This document shows positions 6,723 to 16,040 of a DNA stretch of 37,158 bases, piece after piece (position 1 is the stretch's first letter; each line of letters opens with the position of its first letter). Under the pieces are notes generated by a model. The model saw only the letters and a program-made list of their open reading frames with translations. It made no database searches and was not told the DNA's origin. The stretch covers positions 1-37,158 of the forward strand of contig CAZSWR010000028.1 of the NCBI GenBank assembly GCA_964610885.1. Reading direction: 5' to 3'. Source of the DNA: CAZSWR01 sp964610885 (GTDB taxonomy: Bacteria > Bacteroidota > Ignavibacteria > Kapaibacteriales > UBA2268). Made by a program: the position numbers and the translations under genes.

Positions 6723-8762
6723 TTATTCAATAATGAATCCTGTATTGTAGGATTGATTTCCGTTGCTTAGCAGCAAAGTATATCTGCCGGCCGGGAGATC
6801 CCCCAAATCGATACTTATGGGCGCATTATCCGGCAGAATTTCTTGATTGCCAAACCTGCGGACGGAATTGCCTAATTCATCGATTACGCTGACGGAATAC
6901 GTTCCCGCCGGGATATCTGAATAGTTGATATTTATTATCCCACTTGATGGATTGGGAAAAACTGAAATGCAATTGGTTGGGCCCTTTTCCTCTTCATCCC
7001 TCACACCGACGTCGGATAAATCATGAAAATATACTCCACCAATCCAAGAACCTGCAAGAATTCTTGTACCCGTTGAGATTAGACAAATTATCCTGTAATT
7101 ATTCAACCCTGAATTCACTTCTGTCCAGCTTTTGCAATTGTCTGTTGAAAGAAATACGCCACCGACTGTACCAACATAGATATTGGGTTCTGATATGGCT
7201 ATACAATTTACTCTCCAGTCTGGCAGCTTGGATCTCACATCTGTCCAACTTGCACCGTTGTTCGTTGATAGGAAGATTCCATCATCACATGTACCTGCAA
7301 AGATATTGGTACCCGATACGGCAAAACAATTTACAAAAACAACCTCCAGCCCAATATTCGCCTCAGCCCAACTTGAGCCATTGTTTGTTGAGAAAAATAC
7401 TTTTCCATTGTCTGTACCTGCAATGATATTTGATCCTGATACAGTAAGACAGTTCACACCAAATTCTTCTAAACCGGAACTCACCTCTTTCCAACTTGAG
7501 CCATTGTTTGTTGAGAGAAATACTCTACCACTTTCTGTTCCTACAAAGATATTTGAACCCGATACGGCGAAACTTAATATTTTAGTATTCACAAACCCTG
7601 AACTCACCTCTGTCCAACTATCGCCGTTGTTTGTTGAGAGGAATATCTCACCCCTTGTACAAGCAAAAACACTTGAATCCGTTGCAGTAAGAGAGATTAA
7701 TTCTTTTATCGCCAACCCATCGGAGACTGAAGTCCAATTTGTACCGTTATTTGTTGAGCGGAATACTGCACCATTAGTACCTGCAAAAACACTTGAACCC
7801 GATGTAGCGAAACACTTTACGTAAATATCCGCCAACCCGGAATTCACATCTTTCCAATTTGCACCGTTATTTGTTGAGAGGAACACTCCAGCATTTGTAC
7901 CAACAATTATATTTGAACCCGATAAGGTAAGACAACTTACATGAGTATTCAAAAGCCCAGAATTTACATCAACCCAACTTGAACCATTGTTTGTTGAGAG
8001 GAATACTCCATTGTTTGTACCTGCAAAGATATTTGTTCCTGATACAGTAAGACAGCGCACATACAAGTACTCTAAACCGGAATTCACTTTTGTCCAGCTT
8101 GTTCCGTTGTTTGTTGAGAGGAATATTCCTCTGCTTGTACCGGCAAAAACATTTGTTCCTGATACAGTAAGACAGCTCACTTGCAAATCTTCTAAACCGG
8201 AATTCATTTTTGTCCAGCTAGTTCCGTTGTTTGTTGAGAGGAAAACACCATTGTCTGTACCGGCAAAAATATTCGATCCCGATACCATTAGACAATTTAT
8301 ATATTTATTCGTCAACCCTTCCGAGACGGAAGTCCAGCTTGTTCCGTTGTTTGTTGAGAGGAATACTCCATCACCCGATGTACAAACAAAGATATTTGAT
8401 TCAGATACGACAATACGAGTAATACTCATAAACATAAACTGATCATTAGTGAAATCTTTGACGGAAGTCCAGCTTGTTCCGTTGTTTGTTGAGAGGAATA
8501 ATTTAGTACCAGACCCAGCAAAAACATTTGTCCCGGATATTGCAAGGCAATTTTTGCCACACCCATTCATTCCTTCTACGTTAGTCCAACTTGCGCCATT
8601 GTTTGTTGAGAGAAATATATTGTAAGTAGTACCTGCGAACCAATTAGAACCCGACACAGCCAATGCGGTTATTTCTTGTGGGTGTAATGGAGTAGTCCAG
8701 TAATTGGAAGAAAAGCAGTTCACCGCTGCGAGCAAGAAAAATAGTACACAAATCCTTTTCAT
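6723..8762 (-). CDS. Secreted 13-repeat beta-propeller (BNR/Ycf48-like) with T9SS sorting domain
   Basis: A 679-residue secreted protein. Signal peptide at 1-19 (MKRICVLFFLLAAVNCFSS). The body holds 13 near-identical repeats of about 40 residues, each with FLSTNNGTSWT, a variable linker, then VSGTNIFAGT and a GV end; the STNNG-SW part is the Asp-box-like hairpin seen in BNR/sialidase-type and Ycf48-type propellers. The last 85 residues (from about 595) form a T9SS type-A sorting domain: FPNPSSGIININY, then GDLPAGRYTLLLSNG. It should be exported by Sec, passed through T9SS and attached to or released from the cell surface. The cargo or ligand is unknown. The gene is AT-richer than its neighbours and its DNA is internally repetitive (about 120-bp period), so copy number may vary between strains. 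Confidence 0.88.
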   Translation of the reverse strand: MKRICVLFFLLAAVNCFSSNYWTTPLHPQEITALAVSGSNWFAGTTYNIFLSTNNGASWTNVEGMNGCGKNCLAISGTNVFAGSGTKLFLSTNNGTSWTSVKDFTNDQFMFMSITRIVVSESNIFVCTSGDGVFLSTNNGTSWTSVSEGLTNKYINCLMVSGSNIFAGTDNGVFLSTNNGTSWTKMNSGLEDLQVSCLTVSGTNVFAGTSRGIFLSTNNGTSWTKVNSGLEYLYVRCLTVSGTNIFAGTNNGVFLSTNNGSSWVDVNSGLLNTHVSCLTLSGSNIIVGTNAGVFLSTNNGANWKDVNSGLADIYVKCFATSGSSVFAGTNGAVFRSTNNGTNWTSVSDGLAIKELISLTATDSSVFACTRGEIFLSTNNGDSWTEVSSGFVNTKILSFAVSGSNIFVGTESGRVFLSTNNGSSWKEVSSGLEEFGVNCLTVSGSNIIAGTDNGKVFFSTNNGSSWAEANIGLEVVFVNCFAVSGTNIFAGTCDDGIFLSTNNGASWTDVRSKLPDWRVNCIAISEPNIYVGTVGGVFLSTDNCKSWTEVNSGLNNYRIICLISTGTRILAGSWIGGVYFHDLSDVGVRDEEEKGPTNCISVFPNPSSGIININYSDIPAGTYSVSVIDELGNSVRRFGNQEILPDNAPISIDLGDLPAGRYTLLLSNGNQSYNTGFIIE

Positions 8763-9371
8763 AGAGCCTCATTTTTATTTTTTAACTTAAAGATTTCATC
8801 AGAATCAAAACTCATCCCGGCGCCCGACGTGTCAAGCAAGTATTAGGTACTGTATAGAATGCAAAATTAAGAATATTAATTAACAATTCCAAATTATTTT
8901 TCGTTTTGGGGAAATGTAGTGTTGGACACCGCAATGATTGCTAAAGTAATATATGCTCGATGAGCTTACTCTTTTTTTATCCAACAACTGATTGATATAA
9001 GAGGAGATTCCTGCCTGCGCAGGAATGACAAGATGAAAAGTGCGCGAGGAACAGGAGATTCTCGCCTGTTCGCGGGAATGACAGCAACATTGAATCTAAG
9101 CGAAAATTATCCATTGCTTTCATCTTGTACCTTTCTACTTGCAACTTGTTACTCCATTAGTTACATTTTTCCGGGTTGAATCACATTTGAAGTAGAAACC
9201 CGCTTGCTCGAGGGATAACCGGGCACACTAAAATCCCCTGAACTATCTCGTACAAATCTAATGCAATCCATTGTGCAAAACTTGCGGCGAGCACTTCAGC
9301 CGATTAATTCGGAAATATTTCGTAATTTTGTTTTTGAGTTTTTTACATAAATTAAAGTATTAAAAAACGTT
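8763..9371. other. Intergenic region with two palindromic repeats and a candidate -7 box
   Basis: No gene seen. Two related palindromes share outer sequence GGAGATT...AATGACA: 9003-9030 (ATTCCTGC-CTGC-GCAGGAAT) and 9054-9083 (ATTCTCGC/GCGGGAAT). Their stems differ but stay paired. TAATTTTG at 9323-9330 matches the Bacteroidota -7 box TAnnTTTG and lies 41 bases before the transketolase start, but no TTTG box sits at the expected distance. A tract near 9119-9150 resembles part of the 84-bp repeat at 26427-26713. Confidence 0.6.
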
Positions 9372-10250
9372 ATGGCATTCGAGATACAATTTTCAAGCGA
9401 AACCTACACAAACCAGCCGCGCACAGCCGCTGAGCTGTCCGGCATTGCCAAGGAATTGCGTAGGGATATAATAAAAAGCCTCGCATTGGCGAAATCGGGG
9501 CATAGCGGCGGCCCGCTCGGCGTGGCCGACATTATCGCCACCCTATTCTTCGGCGGATACATGAACCACCGCCCCACAGAACCGGATTGGAAGCTGAGAG
9601 ACCGATTCGTGCTTAGCGCAGGCCACATGGCTCCCGTGCTCTATAGCGCTTTGGCCCGCTCGGGATACTTCCCCACAGAGGAATTGGCCACACTGCGCAA
9701 ATTCGGGACTCGCCTGCAGGGCCATCCCGGGCTGGATACCAAACTGCCAGGCATCGAAACTTCGAGCGGTTCGCTCGGACAGGGCATCTCCATCGCTTGC
9801 GGCATGGCAATGAGCCACAAACTCTTGGACAAGACCAACCAGTCTGTGTTTTGCCTGACCGGCGACGGCGAACTCCAGGAAGGTTCCGTATGGGAAGCAG
9901 CCATGAGCAGCGCCGCTTTCAAATTGGATAACCTCTGCTGGATCGTCGATAATAACGACTGCCAGATCGATGGCCGCGTCAAAGACGTGATGAGCATCTA
10001 TCCCTTGGACGCTAAATTTGCAGCCTTCAATTTCGATGTGATCAATATCGACGGACACAATATCGAAGAAATCAAAGCGGCTTTCGCCCGTTTCCTCGAA
10101 AACAAAAAGAATGGCATCGGAAAGCCCACAGTCATTATCGCAAAGACGTTCATGGGGCATAACGTTTCATTCATGGAGGACCGCTACGAATGGCACGGCA
10201 ACCCGCCGAATATGGAACAAGCCGAAAAGGCACTTGCCGAATTGGCATAG
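9372..10250 (+). CDS. tkt: Transketolase, N-terminal (thiamine diphosphate-binding) subunit
   Basis: A 292-residue N-terminal half of a split transketolase, which moves two-carbon ketol units between sugar phosphates in the non-oxidative pentose phosphate pathway. Motifs: KSGHSGGPLG at 41-50, the SSGSLGQG segment at 131-138, and the thiamine diphosphate/magnesium motif GDGELQEG at 164-171, closing with N194-N195 in VDNND. Full-length bacterial transketolases have about 660 residues; here the chain stops before the pyrimidine-binding domain, which is encoded by the next gene. The two are separated by 48 bases and are surely one transcript. Split forms are known in archaea and several bacterial phyla. 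Confidence 0.95.
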   Translation: MAFEIQFSSETYTNQPRTAAELSGIAKELRRDIIKSLALAKSGHSGGPLGVADIIATLFFGGYMNHRPTEPDWKLRDRFVLSAGHMAPVLYSALARSGYFPTEELATLRKFGTRLQGHPGLDTKLPGIETSSGSLGQGISIACGMAMSHKLLDKTNQSVFCLTGDGELQEGSVWEAAMSSAAFKLDNLCWIVDNNDCQIDGRVKDVMSIYPLDAKFAAFNFDVINIDGHNIEEIKAAFARFLENKKNGIGKPTVIIAKTFMGHNVSFMEDRYEWHGNPPNMEQAEKALAELA

Positions 10251-10298
10251 TTGTTTGTTGTCTTGAAATAATTAATGTAAAAAAAAATTTGAAATAAA

Positions 10299-11294
10299 AT
10301 GAACGAAATAAAACTTCTCGGCAACAAACCCACACGCCACGGCTTCGGCGAGGGATTGGTTGCATTAGGCGAAAAATATGACAATGTGGTCGTGCTCGGA
10401 AGCGATATTACAGGCTCCGTTATGACTTCATTTTTCAAAGAGCGATTCCCCGAACGTTTCTTCTCGATTGGTATCGCCGAGCAAAACGCTACAACGATTG
10501 CCGTCGGGCTTGCACTCTCCGGGAAAATCCCGTTTTTCTCCAGCTATAGCGCGTTTGCTGCGTTCCGCAACTCAGACCAAATCAGGATCTCGGTTTGCTA
10601 CAACGAGGCCAACGTGAAAATCGGTGGCGGGCATTCCGGCATCACTGTCGGCCCGGACGGAGCCACGCACCAAGCGCTCGAGGAAATATCGTTGCTTCGC
10701 GCAATGCCAAACATGACGCTAATCGTGCCGGCTGACTATTTGGAGGCCAAACGCGCCACCATCGCAGTCGGCGAAATGCACGGCCCGGCCTACATCCGCT
10801 TTGGGCGCTCGGCAGTTCCGCTCTTCACGACCGAAGAAACGCCTTTCGAAATCGGCAAAGCTAACGTGCTCACCGAGGGAAAAGATGTCGCGATTATTGC
10901 TTGCGGCCTCACGGTCTGGGAGTCAATCAAAGCAGCCGAAGAACTTAAATCCAAGCATGGCATTTCGGCCCGCGTCATCAACAACCATTCGATTAAACCA
11001 ATCGACGTGGAAACCATCACGCGCGCCGCTATGGATTGCGGAGCCATCGTTACCGCCGAAGAACACCAAATCCATGGCGGATTGGGCGCAGCAGTGGCCG
11101 AAGTGGTCGTCAAGAACTATCCCGTCCCGATGGAATTCATTGGCGTCCGCGATACTTTCGGCACCAGTGGCGAACCCGATGAGTTAGTCTCCAAGTTTGC
11201 ACTTTCGAGCGCAGACATCGTCCGCGCTGCCCTCCGCGCCATCGAACGCCGGGACAAAGGCTTCGTCGGATTCCGCAAACTGACCGAATGGTAA
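10299..11294 (+). CDS. tkt: Transketolase, C-terminal (pyrimidine-binding) subunit
   Basis: A 331-residue second half of the split transketolase. It contains the pyrimidine-binding domain (GSDITGSV, then the FFSIGIAEQNATTIAVGLALSG segment with the glutamate that activates the cofactor, near residue 64) and the C-terminal domain (KDVAIIACGLTVWESIKAAEEL, later AEEHQIHGGLGAAVAEVV). It pairs with the gene just upstream to form the active enzyme. A decayed homologue of its last 36 codons and its 3' hairpin lies at 13756-13922. The gene converges on the beta-propeller gene at 11395 and both may end at the hairpin 11320-11352. Confidence 0.95.
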   Translation: MNEIKLLGNKPTRHGFGEGLVALGEKYDNVVVLGSDITGSVMTSFFKERFPERFFSIGIAEQNATTIAVGLALSGKIPFFSSYSAFAAFRNSDQIRISVCYNEANVKIGGGHSGITVGPDGATHQALEEISLLRAMPNMTLIVPADYLEAKRATIAVGEMHGPAYIRFGRSAVPLFTTEETPFEIGKANVLTEGKDVAIIACGLTVWESIKAAEELKSKHGISARVINNHSIKPIDVETITRAAMDCGAIVTAEEHQIHGGLGAAVAEVVVKNYPVPMEFIGVRDTFGTSGEPDELVSKFALSSADIVRAALRAIERRDKGFVGFRKLTEW

Positions 11295-11319
11295 TAATTT
11301 CGGCAAGTGAAAATGCAGC

Positions 11320-11352
11320 AAAGGCGTCTTACCACACTGGTAGGGCGCCTTT
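11320..11352. terminator. Hairpin between converging genes
   Basis: AAAGGCG (11320-11326) plus TCTTACC pairs with GGTAGGG plus CGCCTTT (11346-11352): a 14-bp stem with G-U pairs and a five-base loop. No long T-run follows on either side, so termination is plausible but not classic. A diverged copy is at 13889-13921. Confidence 0.55.
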
Positions 11353-11394
11353 GAAGTATATAAGAACTGATTATTAAACTCTGCTTATCTCAAA

Positions 11395-13503
11395 TCATCT
11401 CGCCACCACGAACGAACCGGTGGCGATGACGACGCCATTAACAAGCACGCGGTAGAAATACGTGCCTACGGGCAGGCGCGAGGAGTTCGATTCGACAGAG
11501 CAAGCGGCGCCATTGGATTCGGCACTCGCTGACAGCATTTCATTGCCGAAAAGGTCGAAAACGCGGAATTCTACGTTGCCGGCCGGAGCATTGCCGATAT
11601 TCACCGAGAACCTTCCAGAGGCGGGGTGGGGGACAATACTAACAATTGCTGATTCACGTTTCATTGGCTGCTGATCGATTGCGGGGAGGAAGTTCAGGTC
11701 TGCTCGCCAGTTGATGACAACGCCGTCAGTATTGCTTGCGGCAACGTATTTATTCGTTGGCGAGATTATTATGTTGTCAATTGCGCCTGTTCGGAAATCG
11801 CTTAGTACCAATTCAGTTTGCCTGGAAATTGGATTGATTGAGACTACTCGCCCGTTCTGGCAGCCATAAACCAAGTGCTTGCCGTCGTCGGACATAGCAA
11901 TCGACGAAACTTGAGGGAAAATTGAAACAAATTGTTTTACGCATTCCAATGTATTCAAATCAACAAGATAAATCGTGTCTGCTTGGGCATAGATGAAGTA
12001 CTTATTGTCCGGCGAAAAGCAAAAAGCACGATTCTGGCTATAGAATAAAAACTGCTTCAATTGCGGATAGTTTTTCTTGCTGACTAATCGGAATGTGTCG
12101 GTGGCGAGGTACCAATTCTCGTTGAATGACCAATCCTTCGAGCAAAGCAGATTGTCTCCGTCGGGCGAGCAGCTCATGACCAAGTCAGTCGATTGGTAAT
12201 ATCCGATTTCGCTTTTCGTGCGAATATCATAAATAAGTACCGAGTACGCAGTATCCTGATATATAAGTTTTTCAGCTTTGTCATCTGCCAGAACTGATAC
12301 GCCTTTGACGAAGAATGTATCGACAAAGCTCGCATTTGAAATATCATAGAAAAATGAAGTGTAAGTTTTGCGCCAATCGTCATATTTCGATATAAAATAT
12401 TTATTAGATGAACGCAAATAATTTTTTACATCTTTTCCAAACTGAATGCCACCCCGGATGAATCCGTTTGAAGAAGCTAAATACTCAACATTGCCTCGGA
12501 ATCGAATCATTATTGTGCTGTCATTATCGGAGAAATGAAACAAACTTCTGTCCGAAGAATACTGCCTTACATTATTGCCTTCGAGGTCGGTCAGGCAAAT
12601 CCGCATAGTATTGAATAAATATACAGAATCTCCTAATTCAGTAACTTTCCCTGAAACTCCGGGATGAAATATTGGCTTTGAAAGTGTATCCAAATAGCGA
12701 AATACCGTACCATTCATAAATATTTCGTCAGGTTTTTTCATGTCTGTATATGAATAGGCATATTCTTCGCCCTTCCATGTGTAGTATAGCGAAGAATCAG
12801 ACGACCTATAAACGCGAAACTCGTTTTTCGAGATTTTAAAAAAATATTTATAATCTTTAGAAAGAGTTGGAACATTGTAAAAATCACATATAGAATCGCC
12901 TGATATAAGGTTATATGTAACGCCCTGATACAGGTATTTCACCCATGCCCTGGACAAATCCCGAGAAAGAGCGACTGACGAAACCTTTTCCCATGAGTCA
13001 GGAGCCGACATCTTCAGCCTTTGGATTCTTTTGCTCGTAAGGACGTTGTAAATATCTACGGTGTATCCGTCCGGCCGTGCAACAACAACCGGCGGGTCCA
13101 TCTCCGGAACGACGTAGCTGTCCACTGTGGTGTCCGGCATAACGAACGTGAAAACTGTGTCTCCCCGAAGGTTCAATTTGTCCAAGCGCCCCAATGCACC
13201 GGTTTGGTATTGGTTTTCGGCCCAAGAATACAGCCAGAAAGTGGAATCCCTTTCGTCGAAATAGTCGGGAAAATAGGCTGGCATTGTGTCGAAAGCCTGA
13301 AGGCCAGTCCGCAGATCGATCAGAATCAATGTGGAGTCATATTTGGTTCTGTACATTAGGAACTGTTTCTGGGCAGAAAGGAAGCACAAAGAGCCTTTGT
13401 TTTCTGTTATCTTCATGTTTGAAAAACAAACCTCGGCGGCAGTTGTATCATTGAACTGGAAAAGAAATAATGCAACAAGTGTTAAAATGAACAGCTTTCT
13501 CAT
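11395..13503 (-). CDS. Secreted WD40/YVTN-like propeller protein with T9SS sorting domain
   Basis: I start at ATG 13503, not the TTG at 13515, because GGAAG lies five bases before this ATG and the product then opens with a clean signal peptide (MRKLFILTLVALFLFQFNDTTAAE). The 702-residue protein shows loosely repeated units typical of WD40/YVTN-like blades, for example YSQNRAFCFSPDNKYFIYAQ and VSSIAMSDDGKHLVYGCQNG, both with the SPDNKY/SDDGKH turn. The last 80 or so residues are a T9SS type-A sorting domain: SIVPHPASGRFSVNI, FDLFGNEML, then LPVGTYFYRVLVNG. It is probably displayed on or released from the surface; ligand unknown. It is convergent with transketolase and separate from other genes. 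Confidence 0.87.
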   Translation of the reverse strand: MRKLFILTLVALFLFQFNDTTAAEVCFSNMKITENKGSLCFLSAQKQFLMYRTKYDSTLILIDLRTGLQAFDTMPAYFPDYFDERDSTFWLYSWAENQYQTGALGRLDKLNLRGDTVFTFVMPDTTVDSYVVPEMDPPVVVARPDGYTVDIYNVLTSKRIQRLKMSAPDSWEKVSSVALSRDLSRAWVKYLYQGVTYNLISGDSICDFYNVPTLSKDYKYFFKISKNEFRVYRSSDSSLYYTWKGEEYAYSYTDMKKPDEIFMNGTVFRYLDTLSKPIFHPGVSGKVTELGDSVYLFNTMRICLTDLEGNNVRQYSSDRSLFHFSDNDSTIMIRFRGNVEYLASSNGFIRGGIQFGKDVKNYLRSSNKYFISKYDDWRKTYTSFFYDISNASFVDTFFVKGVSVLADDKAEKLIYQDTAYSVLIYDIRTKSEIGYYQSTDLVMSCSPDGDNLLCSKDWSFNENWYLATDTFRLVSKKNYPQLKQFLFYSQNRAFCFSPDNKYFIYAQADTIYLVDLNTLECVKQFVSIFPQVSSIAMSDDGKHLVYGCQNGRVVSINPISRQTELVLSDFRTGAIDNIIISPTNKYVAASNTDGVVINWRADLNFLPAIDQQPMKRESAIVSIVPHPASGRFSVNIGNAPAGNVEFRVFDLFGNEMLSASAESNGAACSVESNSSRLPVGTYFYRVLVNGVVIATGSFVVAR

Positions 13504-13755
13504 CTTGACTTCCAATTAGTTTCCAATACTCTTAGAATAATTAGAATAATTATTATACTATTTCGCATAATGAAATATGTGATAATATAAAATACAATAA
13601 TTTTCACAAATTTCAAAAAAAAAAGGAAACCCAAAAAATGGAAAACTGAATAAATTCAATTAAAAAATCATTGATTATTCATTCATGTCGTGGAATCTCT
13701 ATTGCCGATTCAAATCAGAATGAAATAACACTTACTGTGTTGTTTTCTGATATTA

Positions 13756-13922
13756 TTCTCCAATTCCGCTCGTGAGGGCGCTGCAGTCGTTCGCGCTGCC
13801 ATCCGTGCCATCTAATGCAGGCGAAAAGGTTTCGCTCGAATCCATAAATGGGCCGATTGGAAGCAACCAAGCTAATGCAAGATTCAGCAAAGGCGCTCTT
13901 GCTTCGCTCGATGGGCGCCTGT
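13756..13922 (+). pseudogene. Decayed copy of the transketolase C-subunit 3' end and its hairpin
   Basis: Read in the frame of 13756, the segment translates to FSNSAREGAAVVRAAIRAI, a stop, CRRKGFARIHKWADWK. The intact gene at 11187-11294 reads VSKFALSSADIVRAALRAIE, RRDKGFVGFRKLTEW. The two DNAs align without a gap from 11187/13756 to the hairpin (11320/13889), including the non-coding part after the stop, and the hairpin is also shared (AAAGGCG... GCGCCT) with one inserted base. The TAA at 13813-13815 breaks the frame. No upstream part of the gene is recognisable, so this is a 3' remnant of a duplicated or displaced transketolase gene. Confidence 0.8.
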
Positions 13923-14052
13923 CCTCGCCGTTTTGCTGTTGAGTATCTGGTATTTTCATATATGATTCCAAATTGTGCGTTAGTAAAACCCTCAATCCCT
14001 ATATCCCTTTCTCCCAAAGGGCGAAAGGGACTTGAAAAACACGTATATTTCT

Positions 14053-14075
14053 CCCTTCTCCCGTCGGGAGAAGGG
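14053..14075. repeat. Perfect 10-bp-stem palindrome
   Basis: CCCTTCTCCC-GTC-GGGAGAAGGG. It lies 90 bases beyond the end of the minus-strand glycosyltransferase operon and could act as a transcription end, but no T-run follows. The rest of 13923-14165 shows no gene. Confidence 0.6.
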
Positions 14076-14165
14076 CCGGGGATGAGGGGATAGCAATAAT
14101 GTCAAATATTAATGAACAATTTGAAATTATTCAATATCATTAATAATAACGCTACTTCGCGCATG

Positions 14166-15137
14166 TTATATAGCGGAAAGGGCGTCGGATAGTTTTTGGC
14201 GGTTGGTTTGGTCCACTAATTTGGACGTAACCGTTTCGTCAGAGTTAATCAATGCCTTTGCTTGCGAATAGTCCTGAAGAATTAGGCAAGCGATTGCTAA
14301 CAAATATTTCCTGAAGCCTTCGCGTTCGGTGTCTTCGGATACGAAACTAAGTATATCGAGCATTTTCGCGGCCTCGTCCTGCCTCAGGAGCATTTGCGCT
14401 ATTCTCAATTTGCTCATTTCGCGTTGGGCGTCGCTCAATCCGGCGGAGGAATGTATCTTTTGGAAGTTTTGCATAGCTTCCGGGTATTGCCCGAGCGCAA
14501 ACTCCGTTTCGGCAATATGATATACAATAAATGGGTCTCCGGGCGAATCGGCAAGGTCTTCGATGAGCAGCCGAAGGTTCCTTTGGGCCTTGGCCGGATC
14601 GTTGGTCTCGTAGCCATAATGCTTGATAATAATCTGCGAGTCGGCAATTTCGTATCCGGCGCCGGCGATCGATTCGGCGATTTGCTCGTGGATCCGGCCC
14701 GTGTAGCGAATCGCCTTGTGCGACCGGAACAATCTGGTGTAGCTGTGCTTCGACGTAACCTCGTGCCCGCCGTCCGACAAGCTGTTATGAATCCAAACGC
14801 GCACTCCGCCGCATTTCTCGTCGGCCAAAGCGTGCAGGTGCGCGGCAAAACTCTCCAAGTCCAATTCTTCGTCGGCATCGAGCGCCAGCACCCACTCGGT
14901 GCGCACGAAGCCCAACGCGAAATTCCGCGCTTCGGAGAAACTGTCACTCCACGGGAAAGAGTACACGACGGCTCCGGCCTTCCGGCAGATTTCCTGAGTG
15001 CCGTCCGTGGATCCTGTGTCCGCCACTATGATTTCACGGCAGAATGGCCGGGCGGATTCGATGGCCCGAGCGATGCAATCAGCTTCGTTTTTGGCGATCA
15101 TCACGAGCGAGATGCTTGGCAATGCTTGGATCGTCAT
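14166..15137 (-). CDS. Family 2 glycosyltransferase with C-terminal TPR-like region
   Basis: A 323-residue GT-A fold glycosyltransferase. SLVMIAKNEADCIARAIES (10-28) opens the nucleotide-binding fold, VADTGSTDGT (38-47) follows, and the metal-binding DAD is at 87-89 in LALDADEELD. The C-terminal third is helical and TPR-like (DPFIVYHIAETEFALGQYPE, then similar pairs). Such GT2-TPR proteins transfer sugars to cell-envelope acceptors or peptides; the substrate cannot be read. Its ATG overlaps the stop of the HlyD gene by four bases (ATGA), so it is translationally coupled as the last gene of a TetR-TolC-HlyD operon. This position is usually taken by ABC exporter genes. Confidence 0.88.
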   Translation of the reverse strand: MTIQALPSISLVMIAKNEADCIARAIESARPFCREIIVADTGSTDGTQEICRKAGAVVYSFPWSDSFSEARNFALGFVRTEWVLALDADEELDLESFAAHLHALADEKCGGVRVWIHNSLSDGGHEVTSKHSYTRLFRSHKAIRYTGRIHEQIAESIAGAGYEIADSQIIIKHYGYETNDPAKAQRNLRLLIEDLADSPGDPFIVYHIAETEFALGQYPEAMQNFQKIHSSAGLSDAQREMSKLRIAQMLLRQDEAAKMLDILSFVSEDTEREGFRKYLLAIACLILQDYSQAKALINSDETVTSKLVDQTNRQKLSDALSAI

Positions 15138-16009
15138 AGTGCTATTTCTCCCGGCATTCCGATTTTCAGCGAGCCGTCATTTTTCACCGTAACCTTCACG
15201 GCGTAAACCATTTTAACTCGCTCATCCTTGGTTTGTATGATTTTCGGAGTGAATTCGGCCTTGGACGAAATCCACGAAATTGTCCCCTCGAACTCTCGAT
15301 TCTCTTTCTCGCTTTTGTCCACCAGCACGCGCACTTTTTGCCCAATCTTGATGTCGCCAAGCTGCGCGCCGCCCACATAGACTCGGAGTATTATATTGTC
15401 CAAGTCAGCAATTTTATATAGTGGTTTGGCCGGAGCCACGATTTCGGACCTTTGCGCGAATTTGGCGAGCACGATGCCACGGATCGGATTCGTGATTGTG
15501 CATTTCCTCAGCATGTCTTCCAGCTGGCCGATTTGCGCCGTGAGTGCCTTGAGTTCGTTGAAGATACCGGCGTTTTGCGATTCAATTTGGCTAATCTGTT
15601 TGTCGGCGAGCGCGAGCGCTCCGGTGATGTCGTCCAATTGCTTTTGTGTGGCAGATTTCTCGGCAAACATTTTTTTGATTCTCGAGAAATCTTTCTCTGC
15701 ATTTTCCTTTTGTTGACGGAAAACGTTAGCCTGGGCAATAACGGATGCGTATTTTGTGTTAATTGCGTCGCGTTGCGATTCCGCTTGGCGCAATTTTAGC
15801 AATGTTTGTATTGAATCAATAGATCCGACCACAATACCCGAATCGACCGTGGCGCCCTCTTCGATTGTGAAGTCTTGCAGTTTCCCACTCACTTCCGAGG
15901 AGACAAGCACTTCGACAGCCTCAAAATTTCCGTATGCTGCCGACTTTTTTTCGCCTGTGGAACAAGATAGTGCAGCGACGGCAAGGGCAATAAAAAGAAT
16001 GTATTTCAT
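15134..16009 (-). CDS. HlyD/YbhG-type periplasmic membrane-fusion protein
   Basis: A 291-residue adaptor subunit that links an inner-membrane pump to an outer-membrane channel. The N-terminus MKYILFIALAVAALSCSTGE suggests a lipoprotein anchored at C16, although the lipobox is loose. A first half-lipoyl/barrel-sandwich strand (GNFEAVEVLVSSEVSGKLQDFTIEEG) is followed by a long coiled coil (about 70-160), then the second half (KCTITNPIRGIVLAKFAQRSEIVAPAKPLYKIADLDNIILRVYV) and a beta-barrel domain (LGDIKIGQKVRVLVD). TolC lies 31 bases upstream. No ABC, RND or MFS inner-membrane partner is found next to it, which is unusual. Confidence 0.9.
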   Translation of the reverse strand: MKYILFIALAVAALSCSTGEKKSAAYGNFEAVEVLVSSEVSGKLQDFTIEEGATVDSGIVVGSIDSIQTLLKLRQAESQRDAINTKYASVIAQANVFRQQKENAEKDFSRIKKMFAEKSATQKQLDDITGALALADKQISQIESQNAGIFNELKALTAQIGQLEDMLRKCTITNPIRGIVLAKFAQRSEIVAPAKPLYKIADLDNIILRVYVGGAQLGDIKIGQKVRVLVDKSEKENREFEGTISWISSKAEFTPKIIQTKDERVKMVYAVKVTVKNDGSLKIGMPGEIAL

Positions 16010-16040
16010 AAAAAATTCTCCAATGTCGTTTGAAATAAAA

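Noticed and set aside
7183..8442. Repetitive plus-strand ORFs opposite the propeller gene
   Set aside because: Antisense shadows of the 13 coding repeats; the minus-strand frame has a signal peptide and sorting domain.
7000..8660. Regularly spaced direct repeats resembling a CRISPR array
   Set aside because: The period (about 120 bp) and continuous open frame show these are protein repeats; no short repeat with unique spacers is present.
13715..14017. 100-residue minus-strand ORF
   Set aside because: It covers the decayed transketolase end on the other strand, and its translation has no family resemblance.
14394..15206. 270-residue plus-strand ORF
   Set aside because: Antisense to the glycosyltransferase; the minus strand has clear GT2 motifs.
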